A DNA stretch of 64,000 bases from Microbacterium album (GTDB taxonomy: Bacteria > Actinomycetota > Actinomycetes > Actinomycetales > Microbacteriaceae): the NCBI RefSeq assembly GCF_014643695.1, contig NZ_BMJY01000001.1, positions 434,001-498,000 on the forward strand. Reading direction: 5' to 3'. The position numbers and the translations under genes are program-made. Positions 1 through 12,477 of the stretch are shown piece by piece; position 1 is the stretch's first letter, and every line of letters begins with the position of its first letter. The notes under the pieces were generated by a model. It worked only from the letters and a program-made list of their open reading frames with translations, had not been told where the DNA came from and did not search any database.

Positions 1-170
1 GAGCCACGTGGGGCTCAACGACGACGTCGTGGAGGGACTGCGGGCCCTCGACATCCCCGCCTTCTCGGTGCAGTACCACCCCGAGGCCGCGGGCGGACCG
101 AACGACGCCAACTACCTGTTCGACCGTTTCCGGGACATGGTCCTCGAACACCTCAGCAAGAAGGGCGCGA

Positions 171-178
<8 letters not shown>
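1..178 (+). CDS. carA: Carbamoyl-phosphate synthase small subunit, C-terminal end (partial)
   Basis: This is the last 58 codons of a frame already open at the window edge (first complete codon at position 2). It ends in a class I glutamine amidotransferase tail with the YHPEA motif, whose His and Glu complete the Cys-His-Glu triad that releases ammonia from glutamine. The TAA stop overlaps the ATG of carB by 8 bases, so the two subunits are translationally coupled. The adjoining large subunit makes carA the only sensible assignment. The catalytic Cys and the N-terminal half lie outside the window. Confidence 0.95.
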
Positions 179-3484
<3,306 letters not shown>

Positions 3485-3488
<4 letters not shown>

Positions 3489-4348
3489 CCGGTTTCGGCG
3501 AGCGGGTCCGCGCCGCCCTCGGGCGGTACGGACACCTGTGCGTCGGCATCGACCCCCACGCGTCCCTGCTCGCGTCGTGGGAGCTCACCGCGGACGCCCG
3601 GGGCGTGCGGGAGTTCGGCCTGCGCACCGTCGAGGCCGCGGCCGGGCGTGTGGGCTTCGTCAAGCCGCAGGTGTCCTTCTTCGAGCAGCACGGCGCCGCC
3701 GGCTTCGCGGCCCTCGAGGAGGTCCTCGCGGCGGCCCGTGCGGCGGGGCTCATCGTGATCGCGGATGCCAAGCGCGGGGACATCGGCTCCACCATGGACG
3801 CCTACGCGCGCGCGTGGCTGGCGCCGGGAGCGCCGCTGGAGGCGGACGCCCTGACCGCGAGCCCGTATCTCGGCGTCGGCGCCCTCTCGGGGGCGTTCGA
3901 CCTCGCCCACGCGCACGGCAAGGGGGTGTTCGTGCTCGCCGCGACGAGCAATCGCGAGGCCCTGGGCCTGCAGCGCGCGGCCGCCGTGGGCGGCACGGTC
4001 TCCGCGGCGGTCGTCGCGGAGGTGTCCGAGCGCAACGCGAACACGGCCGCCGACGGCGCATGGGGGCACCTGGGGTTCGTGATCGGGGCGACCGTCGACT
4101 GGCACGAAGCGGGGCTCGCGCCGTTCTCTCCCGTCGCCCCCGTCCTCGCGCCGGGTTTCGGTCATCAGGGGGCGCGGCCGGATCGGCTCCGTGAGATCTA
4201 CGGCCCGCTCTCGCACGCGGTGATCGCGAGCGAGAGCCGCAGCATCCTGAGCGCGGGGGCCGACGGCATCGGCGAGGCGATCGCGGCGGCGGCCGCCGCG
4301 TATCCGGCGACAGCAGAGGGGAGCTCGGATGTCCGACGCGAGCGATGA
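3485..4348 (+). CDS. pyrF: Orotidine 5'-phosphate decarboxylase
   Basis: The gene encodes 287 residues that decarboxylate OMP to UMP, the last step of pyrimidine synthesis. The catalytic signature [10 protein letters not shown] at about residues 93-102 carries the Asp-Lys-Asp residues of the active site. The length and the N-terminal CVGIDPH motif fit the longer, type 2 OMPDC family common in actinobacteria. The start is GTG in a GTGA overlap with carB. Its last 20 bases overlap the start of gmk, so pyrimidine and guanine nucleotide genes share a transcript. Confidence 0.96.
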
Positions 4349-5273
4349 CGTGCGCCAGACGCGAGCACCCGGGGGGCCGCCGCCGCCCGACGTCGATCGC
4401 GCCGCGGCGTCCCGCCGGGCGGTCGCGGCGCGACGCGCGCGCTCCAGCCTGAAGCGCGATCTCGCCACCCGCGTGATCTCCCCCCAGGAGGCGTTGCGCC
4501 GCGCCTTCGCCGATCCGGCGTCGGCCGCCGGGACGCTGCGGGTGCCGGAGTTCCTCACGGCGCTGCCGGCCATCGGAGAGGGCAAGCGCGACCGGATCCT
4601 CGCGCAGCTCGGGATCTCGCCCGTCAAGCGGCTCGGCGGCCTCGGCGCCCGCCAGCGCCGCGAGCTCCAAGCCTGGCTCGACCGGCGCATGCCGGAGCCC
4701 CGGCCTCGGCCCGGACGCAGCAGGCTGCTCGTGCTGGCGGGGCCGACCGCCGTCGGCAAGGGCACGGTCTCGGCGCGCATCCGCGCCGACCACCCCGAGA
4801 TCCTCGTGTCGGTGTCGGCGACGACCCGGCCGCCGCGTCCCGGTGAGATCGACGGCGTGCACTACTACTTCGTCGACGACGCCGAGTTCGATCGCATGAT
4901 CGCCCAGGACGCGCTCCTGGAGCACGCCACGGTGCACAACCGCTACCGCTACGGCACGCCGCGCGCGCCGATCGAAGAGGCGCTGGCGGACGGCCGCACC
5001 GTCCTGCTAGAGATCGACCTGCAGGGCGCGCGTCAGGTCCGCGCGGCCGAGCCGAGCGCGACGCTGGTCTTCCTGCTGCCGCCGAGTTGGGACGAACTCG
5101 TGCACCGGCTGGTCGGTCGCGGCACTGAGGACGAGGAGGAGCGGGCGCGCCGCCTGCGCACCGCGAAGGTGGAGCTGGCCGCGCAGGGCGAGTTCGACTT
5201 CCACATCGTCAACGACGACGTCGCCTCCGCCGCGCAGCAGGTCGTAGACTTGATCAGGGTGCCCGAGCGCTGA
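4329..5273 (+). CDS. gmk: Guanylate kinase with N-terminal integration host factor (mIHF) domain
   Basis: This 314-residue protein is about 100 residues longer than ordinary guanylate kinase (GMP + ATP to GDP + ADP). The extra N-terminus is recognisable as actinobacterial IHF: a basic helix of Arg and Ala at ~25-45, then [10 protein letters not shown], the helix-two-turn-helix-like segment [18 protein letters not shown] (~79-96) and [13 protein letters not shown]. The kinase half begins near 131 with P-loop GPTAVGKGT (138-146). In Streptomyces and Mycobacterium mIHF is a separate gene just upstream of gmk; here the two are one frame with no internal stop. The start has a strong ribosome site (GAGGGGAG) inside pyrF. 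The protein may bind DNA as well as phosphorylate GMP; that is inference. Confidence 0.92.
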   Translation: MSDASDDVRQTRAPGGPPPPDVDRAAASRRAVAARRARSSLKRDLATRVISPQEALRRAFADPASAAGTLRVPEFLTALPAIGEGKRDRILAQLGISPVKRLGGLGARQRRELQAWLDRRMPEPRPRPGRSRLLVLAGPTAVGKGTVSARIRADHPEILVSVSATTRPPRPGEIDGVHYYFVDDAEFDRMIAQDALLEHATVHNRYRYGTPRAPIEEALADGRTVLLEIDLQGARQVRAAEPSATLVFLLPPSWDELVHRLVGRGTEDEEERARRLRTAKVELAAQGEFDFHIVNDDVASAAQQVVDLIRVPER

Positions 5274-5352
5274 TCGTCGCCGGCCCCGTGCGCCGCGACG
5301 TCCGGCGCCGCCGTCTTCCCGCGACAGCAGTCGCCCACCCAGGAGGTTTCGC

Positions 5353-5607
5353 ATGACCACGGACAACAAGGGCATCATCGACCCGCCCATCGACGAGCTG
5401 CTCGAGAAGGTCGACTCGAAGTACCAGCTGGTCATCTACGGCGCGAAGCGCGCCCGGCAGATCAACGACTACTACACCGACCTGCACGAGGGGAACCTGT
5501 TCGACAACGTCGGGCCGCTCGTCGACTCGTCGGTCGAGGACAAGCCCCTCACGATCGCGCTCCACGAGATCCACCAGGACAAGCTGCGCCTTCGCCACAC
5601 GGACTGA
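5353..5607 (+). CDS. rpoZ: DNA-directed RNA polymerase omega subunit
   Basis: This 84-residue protein helps assemble and stabilise core RNA polymerase by clamping the beta-prime C-terminus. The conserved segment [10 protein letters not shown] (about residues 36-45) is the usual omega signature. A GGAGG ribosome site stands eight bases before the ATG. It follows gmk after 79 bases. metK begins only nine bases after its stop, although most actinobacteria place coaBC between the two. Confidence 0.95.
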   Translation: MTTDNKGIIDPPIDELLEKVDSKYQLVIYGAKRARQINDYYTDLHEGNLFDNVGPLVDSSVEDKPLTIALHEIHQDKLRLRHTD

Positions 5608-5616
5608 CGCAGCACG

Positions 5617-6804
5617 ATGACCCTGCGGCTGTTCACGTCCGAGTCCGTCACCGAGGGACACCCCGACAAGATCTGTGACCAGATCTCCGACAGCATCCTC
5701 GACGGGCTGCTGGAGCGCGATCGCGAGAGCCGGGTCGCGGTCGAGACGCTCGTCACCACGGGCCTCGTGCACGTCGCCGGCGAGATCCGCACGGAAGGGT
5801 ACGTCGAGATCCCCGCGATCGTCCGACGCGTGATCAACCGCATCGGCTACACCTCGAGCGACATGGGCTTCGACGGCGACTCGTGCGGTGTGAGCGTCTC
5901 GGTGGGAGAGCAGTCCAGCGACATCGCCGCGGGCGTGGACAAGGCGCTCGAGACCCGCGAGGGCTCCGCAGACGCGTACGACCTGCTCGGCGCCGGCGAC
6001 CAGGGCATCATGTTCGGCTTCGCGGCCAACGAGACGCCGCAGCTCATGCCCATGGCGGCGTGGGCCGCGCACCGGCTCGCCGAGCGTCTCACCGAGGTGC
6101 GCCGCAGCGGCGATCTGCCGTTCCTGCGCCCCGACGGCAAGACGCAGGTGACGCTCGGCTACGAGGGCTTCACGCCCAAGACCGTCGACTCGGTCGTGCT
6201 GTCGGCCCAGCACCACCCCAAGATGACGCAGGAGGAGCTGCGGGACGAGATCGAGGCGAAGGTCATCCGTCCCGTGCTCGAGCAGACCGGCCTCGACCAC
6301 GGGGACGTCAAGCTCTACATCAACCCCGCCGGACCGTTCGTCACGGGCGGGCCCAAGGGCGACGCGGGGCTGACGGGCCGGAAGATCATCATCGACACCT
6401 ATGGCGGGGCCGCGCGCCACGGCGGCGGGGCGTTCAGCGGCAAGGACCCGTCGAAGGTTGACCGCTCGGCGGCCTACGCCATGCGCTGGGTCGCGAAGAA
6501 CGCGGTGGCCGCGGGACTCGCCGACCGGCTCGAGGTCCAGATCGCCTACGCGATCGGCAAGGCCAACCCGGTCGGCCTGTACGTCGAGACGTTCGGCACC
6601 GGCACCGTCTCCGACGACACGATCGTCGCCGCCATCCGCGAGGTGTTCGACCTGCGCCCCGCCGCCATCATCGAGCAGCTCGATCTCGCGCGTCCCATCT
6701 ACGCGCAGACCGCGGCGTACGGCCACTTCGGGCGCGAGCTGCCCGACTTCACGTGGGAGCACACCACGCGCGTCGACGAGCTGCGCCGCGCCGCCGGCCT
6801 CTGA
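5617..6804 (+). CDS. metK: S-adenosylmethionine synthetase
   Basis: This 395-residue enzyme makes AdoMet from methionine and ATP in the cytosol. Family motifs are present and in order: the N-terminal [26 protein letters not shown] near residue 128, and the phosphate-binding [16 protein letters not shown] near residue 269. Length matches the family. There is no clear ribosome site of its own, and the nine-base gap after rpoZ suggests translation carried over within the gmk-rpoZ-metK-priA-fmt-rsmB transcript. Confidence 0.98.
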   Translation: MTLRLFTSESVTEGHPDKICDQISDSILDGLLERDRESRVAVETLVTTGLVHVAGEIRTEGYVEIPAIVRRVINRIGYTSSDMGFDGDSCGVSVSVGEQSSDIAAGVDKALETREGSADAYDLLGAGDQGIMFGFAANETPQLMPMAAWAAHRLAERLTEVRRSGDLPFLRPDGKTQVTLGYEGFTPKTVDSVVLSAQHHPKMTQEELRDEIEAKVIRPVLEQTGLDHGDVKLYINPAGPFVTGGPKGDAGLTGRKIIIDTYGGAARHGGGAFSGKDPSKVDRSAAYAMRWVAKNAVAAGLADRLEVQIAYAIGKANPVGLYVETFGTGTVSDDTIVAAIREVFDLRPAAIIEQLDLARPIYAQTAAYGHFGRELPDFTWEHTTRVDELRRAAGL

Positions 6805-6807
6805 GCC

Positions 6808-8814
6808 ATGCGCGGTGGGGGTGGGCGCGTCGCGCGCGTGCTGCTCGACTCGCCCCTGCCTCAGCTCGACCGGCTGTTCGACTACGCGATCCCGGCCGAG
6901 CTCCGGGACGCCGCCGTCCCGGGCGTCCGTGTGAAAGCGCCCCTGCGGACCGCGGGGCGCGTGGTGGACGGGTTCATCGTCGAGGTCGGGGAGGCGGAGG
7001 ACAGCGGACGTCCCCTCTCCGAGCTCGACGGCGTCGTGTCGGCCGCCGAGGTGCTGCCGGCGCGACTGTACGCGCTCGCGCGCCGCGTCGCCGACCGCGC
7101 GGCGGGCTCGGCCGTCGACATCCTGCGGCTCGCGATCCCGAAGCGGCAGGTGCGCGTGGAGAAGCAGTGGCTGTCCGCCGAACGCGCGACGCCGCCGCGC
7201 GTGGCCGAGGATCTCCTCGCGGCCGCCGTGGAGTTCCTCGACGCCTACCCCGGTCTGCGGGAGCGGCTCGCCGAGGGAGCGCGCGTCGCCCTCGAGGCCC
7301 CGCCGTGCCTGCAGGCCGGGAGGCCCGCCTGGACGGCGCTGATGGCCTCCGCCGCGACGTCGGTGCTCGCCTCGGGCAGGTCCGCGGTGATCGCGGTTCC
7401 CGACCACCGCGACCTGGATCTGCTCCACAGCGCCCTCCGCGCGCTCGCTCCCGAGGACGCCGTGGTGCGGCACGACGCATCGCAGACGGGTCCGGACCGC
7501 TATCGCGGGTTCCTGAGGACGCTCGAGGACGCCCCGTGCATCGTGATCGGCAACCGCTCGGCCGTGTACGCGCCGGTTTCCCGGTTGGGCCTGATCGGGA
7601 TGTGGGACGACGGGGATCCGCTGTTCGAGGAGCCGCTCGCCCCGTACGTCCACGCCCGCGACGCCGCGCTCGTGCGACAGGGGATCGACGGGGCCGACAC
7701 GAGCGAGCCGCCCGCGCTGCTCCTGTCTGGGCACACCCGCACGACCGACGTCGAGCGCCTCGTCGCGGTCGGCTGGGTCGAGGAGGTGCGGGCGAGCCGC
7801 CGCTACGCTCCGAACGTGATCCTGAGCGCCGTCACCGAATCGGAGCGACCGGGCGCCCGCATCCCGTCGTCCGCGTTCCGCGCGGCGCGCGACGCGCTGG
7901 CCGAGGGTCCCGTGCTGGTGCAGGTGTCCCGGCCGGGATACGCGCCCACGCTGGTGTGCGCGGACTGTCGCGCCCCCGCCCGGTGCCGCCACTGCGCCGG
8001 CCCCCTGCACGCGCCGGCGCGCGGTGCCGTGCCCGTGTGCCGCTGGTGCGGGCGGTCCGCGACCGCGTGGGCCTGCGCCGCGTGCGCGTCGCCCCGCGTG
8101 CGCCTGGCGTCCTCGGGCAGCGAGCGCACGGCCGACGAGCTGGGGCGCGCGTTCCCGGGCGTGCGCGTCATCGTCGCCGACGGGTCGCATCCCGTGCAGC
8201 GCGTGGAGGACGCCCCGGCGCTCGTCGTCGCCACCCGCGGCGCCGAGCCGCTCGCGGCGGGCGATGGCTACCGCGCCGTGCTGCTGCTCGACGGCGACCG
8301 GATGCTGCAGGCGCCGGATCTTCGCATCGGCGAGGCGTGCCTGCGGTGGTGGTCGAACGCCGCGGCGCTGGCGGCCCCGGGCGCGCCCGTCCACCTCGTG
8401 GGCGTCGACGGCGCCGTCGCGCGCGCCCTCGCGAGCTGGACGCAGCCGGCGTACGCGCGTTCGGAGCTGCAGGAGCGCGCGCCGCTGCACATGCCGCCGG
8501 TGGCGCGCGTGGCGCGGCTCGAGGGCGACGTCGCGGCGGTGGACCGCGCGCTCGCGACTCTGCGCGAGGACGTGCCCGGCCTGCCGGAGCACGCGGTGCT
8601 CGGACCCGTCCCGATCGACCGCCAGGGATGGCCGGGCGCGCGCGCCCTCGTCCGGTTCGACTACGCGCGAGGCGCGGCGGTCACCGCGAGCCTGCGCGCG
8701 TCGGTGGTCGCGGAGGCCGTGGGCGCGCGGTCGGCACGCCGGGGCTCGGCGAAGGGCCGGGCGCCGCGGAATATACTCGCCGTCAGGGTCGACGTCGTCG
8801 ACCCTGAACTGTGA
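6808..8814 (+). CDS. priA: Primosomal protein N' (PriA), helicase-deficient actinobacterial type
   Basis: This 668-residue protein belongs to the PriA family, which recognises abandoned replication forks and reloads the replisome. The N-terminal DNA-binding segment (VLLDSPLPQLDRLFDYAIP) and a zinc-binding region with paired Cys motifs (CADC, CRHC, CRWC, CAAC, about residues 384-430) are present. No Walker A GxGKT/S motif is visible where the ATPase should be, a known property of actinobacterial PriA, so helicase activity is doubtful while a structural role is likely. The gene starts three bases after metK and ends overlapping the possible GTG of fmt. Confidence 0.88.
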   Translation: MRGGGGRVARVLLDSPLPQLDRLFDYAIPAELRDAAVPGVRVKAPLRTAGRVVDGFIVEVGEAEDSGRPLSELDGVVSAAEVLPARLYALARRVADRAAGSAVDILRLAIPKRQVRVEKQWLSAERATPPRVAEDLLAAAVEFLDAYPGLRERLAEGARVALEAPPCLQAGRPAWTALMASAATSVLASGRSAVIAVPDHRDLDLLHSALRALAPEDAVVRHDASQTGPDRYRGFLRTLEDAPCIVIGNRSAVYAPVSRLGLIGMWDDGDPLFEEPLAPYVHARDAALVRQGIDGADTSEPPALLLSGHTRTTDVERLVAVGWVEEVRASRRYAPNVILSAVTESERPGARIPSSAFRAARDALAEGPVLVQVSRPGYAPTLVCADCRAPARCRHCAGPLHAPARGAVPVCRWCGRSATAWACAACASPRVRLASSGSERTADELGRAFPGVRVIVADGSHPVQRVEDAPALVVATRGAEPLAAGDGYRAVLLLDGDRMLQAPDLRIGEACLRWWSNAAALAAPGAPVHLVGVDGAVARALASWTQPAYARSELQERAPLHMPPVARVARLEGDVAAVDRALATLREDVPGLPEHAVLGPVPIDRQGWPGARALVRFDYARGAAVTASLRASVVAEAVGARSARRGSAKGRAPRNILAVRVDVVDPEL

Positions 8815-8837
8815 GCGGACCGACCAGAGGGGTGGGC

Positions 8838-9782
8838 ATGGCCGGGGAGCGCCTGAGGATCGTGTTCGGGGGAACGCCGGACGTCGCCGTGCCGTCTCTC
8901 CGCGCCCTCCACGCCGCGGGGCACGACATCGCGTGCGTCGTCACACGCCCCGACGCCCCGCAGGGACGCAAGCGCGTGCTGACTCCGTCGCCGGTCGCCG
9001 TCAGCGCCGCGGAGCTCGCGCTGCCCGTCGTCAAGGCGGCGCGCCTCGACGACGACGCCACCGCTCGCATCGCGCAGGCACGTCCGGATCTCGGCGTGGT
9101 CGTCGCGTACGGCGGTCTCGTGCGCGAGCCGCTGCTGTCGCTTCCGCCGCACGGCTGGATCAACCTTCACTTCTCGCTGCTGCCGCGCTGGCGTGGAGCC
9201 GCGCCGGTGCAGCGCGCCCTCATGGCGGGCGATCGGGTCACGGGCGCCGCGGTCTTCCGACTCGTCCCCGAGCTCGATGCGGGCGACGTGCTCGGCGAGC
9301 TGCGCTACGACATCCCGGAGACGCAGACGGCGGGGGACGTCCTCGCCGCCCTGGGGGAGCGGGGAGCCCACCTGCTCGCGGACGTCGCCCGCGACATCGC
9401 GGCGGGCACCGCGGTCGCGCGGCCCCAGCGGGGGGAGCCCACGCACGCGGCGAAGCTGACGATCGACGACGGCCTGATCGACTGGGACCAGCCGGCCGAG
9501 CGGGTGCTCGATCGCTTCCGCGGCGTGACGCCGGAGCCGGGGGCCCACACGCTGCTCGACGGTACGCGCTTCAAGGTGCTCGCGGCACGGCTCCCCGACG
9601 CGGATGAAGCGCTCTCCGGTCCGACGGCGCCCGGCGAGGTCAGGCCGAGCAAGGACGGAATCCAGGTCGGCACCGCGACCCGTCCGATCGTCGTCGAGCG
9701 CGTCCAGCCCGCCGGCAAGCCGGCGATGTCGGCGGCCGACTGGCTGCGCGGAGCGCGCGGCGCGACGCGGCTGGGGGCGTGA
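8838..9782 (+). CDS. fmt: Methionyl-tRNA formyltransferase
   Basis: The enzyme formylates Met-tRNA(fMet) for translation initiation, using 10-formyltetrahydrofolate. The N-terminal Rossmann start is RIVFGGTPDVAVPS, and the catalytic loop motif NLHFSLLPRWRGAAPVQ lies at about residues 109-125. The ATG at 8838 was chosen because AGAGGG lies six bases before it; a GTG at 8811 in the priA stop is an in-frame alternative that would add nine residues. Length from the chosen start is 314 residues, normal for Fmt. Its TGA overlaps the next start in TGATG. Confidence 0.95.
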   Translation: MAGERLRIVFGGTPDVAVPSLRALHAAGHDIACVVTRPDAPQGRKRVLTPSPVAVSAAELALPVVKAARLDDDATARIAQARPDLGVVVAYGGLVREPLLSLPPHGWINLHFSLLPRWRGAAPVQRALMAGDRVTGAAVFRLVPELDAGDVLGELRYDIPETQTAGDVLAALGERGAHLLADVARDIAAGTAVARPQRGEPTHAAKLTIDDGLIDWDQPAERVLDRFRGVTPEPGAHTLLDGTRFKVLAARLPDADEALSGPTAPGEVRPSKDGIQVGTATRPIVVERVQPAGKPAMSAADWLRGARGATRLGA

Positions 9783-11212
9783 TGGCGCACGAGCACGCGT
9801 CGGCGGCGGGCGGACGCGGACCGCGCCGAGGCCCGAACGCGCGGGCCCCGCGCCGGGTGCAGCCCGCGCGCCGCGTGGCGTTCGCGGTGCTCACGGCCGT
9901 TCGCGAGTCGGACGCGTATGCCAACCTGCTCCTCCCGCGCGAGATCGAGCGCGCAGGGCTCAGCGGTGCCGACGCCGCCCTGGCGACCGAGCTCGCCTAC
10001 GGCACGCTGCGACGACTCGGGACGTATGACGCGGTCATCGGGATCGCGGCCGAGCGCGAGCCGTCGGCCATCGATCCGGCGGTGCGGGACGCGCTGCGCC
10101 TGGGCGTGCACCAGCTGATGGCCACGCGCGTCGCCTCGCACGCGGCCGTGAACGAGTCCGTCGAGCTCGCGAGGGAGAGCGCGGGTGCGGGAGCGGCCGG
10201 GTTCGCCAACGCGGTGCTCCGGCGGGTCGCGGCGGACGGTGCCGACGAGTGGCTCGCCCGGGTGTCGGCGTCGGCGCGATCGGACGACGAGCGCATCGGC
10301 CTGCAGACATCGCATCCCGTCTGGGTCGTGCGCGCCCTCCGTCGCGCCCTGGCGGCCGAGGACCGCGCGGACGAGCTGGGGGCGCTGCTCGACGCGGACA
10401 ACGCGTCGCCCCGCGTGACCATGGCCGCGCTGCCCGGGCTTGCCGAGCCGCCCGCCGACCGCACGCTCTATTCGCCGGTCGGTTTCCCGCTGGCCGGGGG
10501 TGATCCCGAACCGGTCGTACGCGGGTCCGGCGGCACGGTGCGGGTGCAGGACGAGGGCTCCCAGCTCGTGGCGCTCGCGCTGGCTCGCTGCGGCCGGGTC
10601 GGGCCCGGAGAACGTTGGCTGGACCTGTGCGCCGGCCCCGGGGGCAAGACCGCCCTGCTCGCCGCCGAGGCGAGGTCGCGGGGCGCACGCCTCGAGGCGA
10701 ACGAGCCCGTGCCCGCGCGCGCAGGCCTCGTGCGGCGCGCGATCGCGGCCGTGCCGCTCGATGTCCCCGTGCACGAGCGGGACGGGCGCGCGCTGGCCGC
10801 CGAGCATCCCGCCGCCTTCGACCGCATCCTCGTCGATGCGCCGTGCACGGGGCTGGGGGCGCTCCGCCGGCGCCCCGAGGCGCGGTGGCGGAAACGGCCC
10901 GAGGACGTCGCCGAACTCGCTCAGGTCCAGCGGGAGCTGCTGCGGGCCGCGATCGGGGCGCTCAAACCGGGGGGCGTCGTCGCGTACGTGACGTGCTCCC
11001 CGCACCTCGCCGAGACGGCCGCCGTCGTCGCGGAGGTCCGGGAGGAGCTGGGCGGGGACGTCGAGGAGCTCGATGCCCGTGCGGCGCTGCAGAGCGTGGC
11101 GCGGACGCCCCTCGACCTGCCCGCACGCGCGGGCGGGGCCCGTCACGCACAGCTGTGGCCGCACCGCCACGGCACCGACGCCATGTTCCTCGCGCTGCTG
11201 CGGCGCGCCTGA
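9782..11212 (+). CDS. rsmB: 16S rRNA (cytosine-C5)-methyltransferase RsmB/Sun family
   Basis: This 476-residue protein has an N-terminal NusB-like RNA-binding half and a C-terminal AdoMet methyltransferase. The AdoMet site is DLCAGPGGKT (about residue 281), the m5C methylase motif IV is DAPCTGLG (about 352) and motif VI is YVTCSPH (about 401), supplying the two conserved Cys residues. An adjacent GTG at 9779 is an alternative start. It closes the long forward block that begins at carA and faces a convergent gene 25 bases away. The exact target base is inferred from family membership. Confidence 0.9.
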   Translation: MAHEHASAAGGRGPRRGPNARAPRRVQPARRVAFAVLTAVRESDAYANLLLPREIERAGLSGADAALATELAYGTLRRLGTYDAVIGIAAEREPSAIDPAVRDALRLGVHQLMATRVASHAAVNESVELARESAGAGAAGFANAVLRRVAADGADEWLARVSASARSDDERIGLQTSHPVWVVRALRRALAAEDRADELGALLDADNASPRVTMAALPGLAEPPADRTLYSPVGFPLAGGDPEPVVRGSGGTVRVQDEGSQLVALALARCGRVGPGERWLDLCAGPGGKTALLAAEARSRGARLEANEPVPARAGLVRRAIAAVPLDVPVHERDGRALAAEHPAAFDRILVDAPCTGLGALRRRPEARWRKRPEDVAELAQVQRELLRAAIGALKPGGVVAYVTCSPHLAETAAVVAEVREELGGDVEELDARAALQSVARTPLDLPARAGGARHAQLWPHRHGTDAMFLALLRRA

Positions 11213-11237
11213 GCGAGAGCCCCGCCGCGCACGGCCG

Positions 11238-12407
11238 TCACTGCGGCAGCATGGCGCGCGCGAGCGACTCGAGGTCCGCGCGGGCCGCCTCGGCCTCCGC
11301 GCGGAGGCGAGCCGTCTCGGCCTGCCGCTCCGCCAGAGCGGACTGGCGCGCCTCGATGTCCGAGCGCATCCCCTCCAGTTCGTTGTGCCGCACCGTCAAC
11401 GATTCGTCCCAGGGCAACTGCTCCGTGCGGCCGTCCGGGTACGTGAGCGTGACGGTGTAACGGGACCGCTCCTCGGGCGGCGTGCGGTTGAATTCGTCGG
11501 CGTCCGCGTTGTACCTGGCGAGGACCTCGTCGTACGCGGTCCTGTCGGCCTCGAGCTGGGCCGCGTCGTGCGCCTCGGCGTGCTCGCGCCCCAGGACGTC
11601 CTGCCACATCGCCTCGACGGCCGCCTGCACCTCCGGCACCACGGCCTGCGCCCGGACGTAGGTGTCCACGAGGGCGTCGCGGTCGGCGATGTAGCGCGCG
11701 TAGATCTCCTCGAGCTCCGGATCGAACCCGTCGGGCAGCCGGACCTGTGTGCCGAGGTAGGCGAAGCGCTCGGTCACCAGCGCCTCCTCGCGTCCGCCCA
11801 CCGACGCGTCGATCTGGCCGTGCACCGGGTCGTCCGCGGGCACGCGAGCGACCTCCGCGGCCAGGAGCTGTTCGAGCCGCGCGCGCTCCCCGGGCTCCAG
11901 CACCTCGTACGCGGCGTGCAGCAGCTCGTGGACCGCGATCGTGACCATGCTGTCGCGCAGCCGGTCGTCCCCGGGCCGGAAGATCACGATCCCGATGCTC
12001 GCGCCGTAGCAGCCGACCGTGTGGTAAGTCTCCTCGTCGGTCGCCGCGTGCCCGTGTCCGGCGCACAGCTCCCGGATGCGCGGGCCGTCGACGATCTGAG
12101 GCGAGTTGACGAGGAACAGCCGACGTCCCTCCTCCGAGAGGTGGAGGCGCTCGAGCAGCTCCTGCACCTCCGGCTCGGGCTCGGGCAGGGGCGCATCCGG
12201 CTCGGGCTCCGGCGCCTCCATGCGGGGCGGCTCCGAGGGCGCCGCGTCGGCGGGCGGCTGCAGCCAGTCCGAGAGCACGCCCGTGCCGACCAGCGTGCCG
12301 CCCGCGAGCACGGCGACCAGCAGCACGGCGAAGGGCCACACGCGCCGGCCGCGGGAGCGTCGCTCGCGCCGCGGCGGGCCCTCCGGCGGCGCATCGAAGA
12401 GGGTCAT
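11238..12407 (-). CDS. Membrane-anchored protein with HExxH (zinc-protease-like) motif, unknown function
   Basis: I do not recognise this 389-residue protein. It has a basic cytoplasmic N-terminus, one transmembrane helix (about 24-45), a Pro/Glu-rich linker (~52-80), an extracytoplasmic domain with Cys115 and Cys133, and HELLH at 160-164, the metal-binding pattern of zincin peptidases. A Glu in VTERFAY (~213) could be the third ligand. The last ~50 residues look like a coiled coil rich in Glu, Arg and Ala. GGAGA stands about ten bases before the chosen ATG; an in-frame ATG at 12416 is too close to it. The gene lies alone and convergent between two forward blocks. A surface metallopeptidase is a reasonable guess, not established. 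Confidence 0.75.
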   Translation of the reverse strand: MTLFDAPPEGPPRRERRSRGRRVWPFAVLLVAVLAGGTLVGTGVLSDWLQPPADAAPSEPPRMEAPEPEPDAPLPEPEPEVQELLERLHLSEEGRRLFLVNSPQIVDGPRIRELCAGHGHAATDEETYHTVGCYGASIGIVIFRPGDDRLRDSMVTIAVHELLHAAYEVLEPGERARLEQLLAAEVARVPADDPVHGQIDASVGGREEALVTERFAYLGTQVRLPDGFDPELEEIYARYIADRDALVDTYVRAQAVVPEVQAAVEAMWQDVLGREHAEAHDAAQLEADRTAYDEVLARYNADADEFNRTPPEERSRYTVTLTYPDGRTEQLPWDESLTVRHNELEGMRSDIEARQSALAERQAETARLRAEAEAARADLESLARAMLPQ

Positions 12408-12465
12408 CGGACCCATTCTCCACGGATGCGATGCGCGTGACGCAAGACGATGCGGACCATCCCGG

Positions 12466-12471
12466 GATAAT
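12466..12471 (+). promoter_or_regulatory. -10 hexamer of leaderless rpe promoter
   Basis: GATAAT lies six bases before the ATG of rpe, so transcription would begin at or next to the start codon. There is no ribosome site in between. The same geometry recurs at many single-gene starts in this window. Confidence 0.65.
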
Positions 12472-12477
12472 GGCCGC

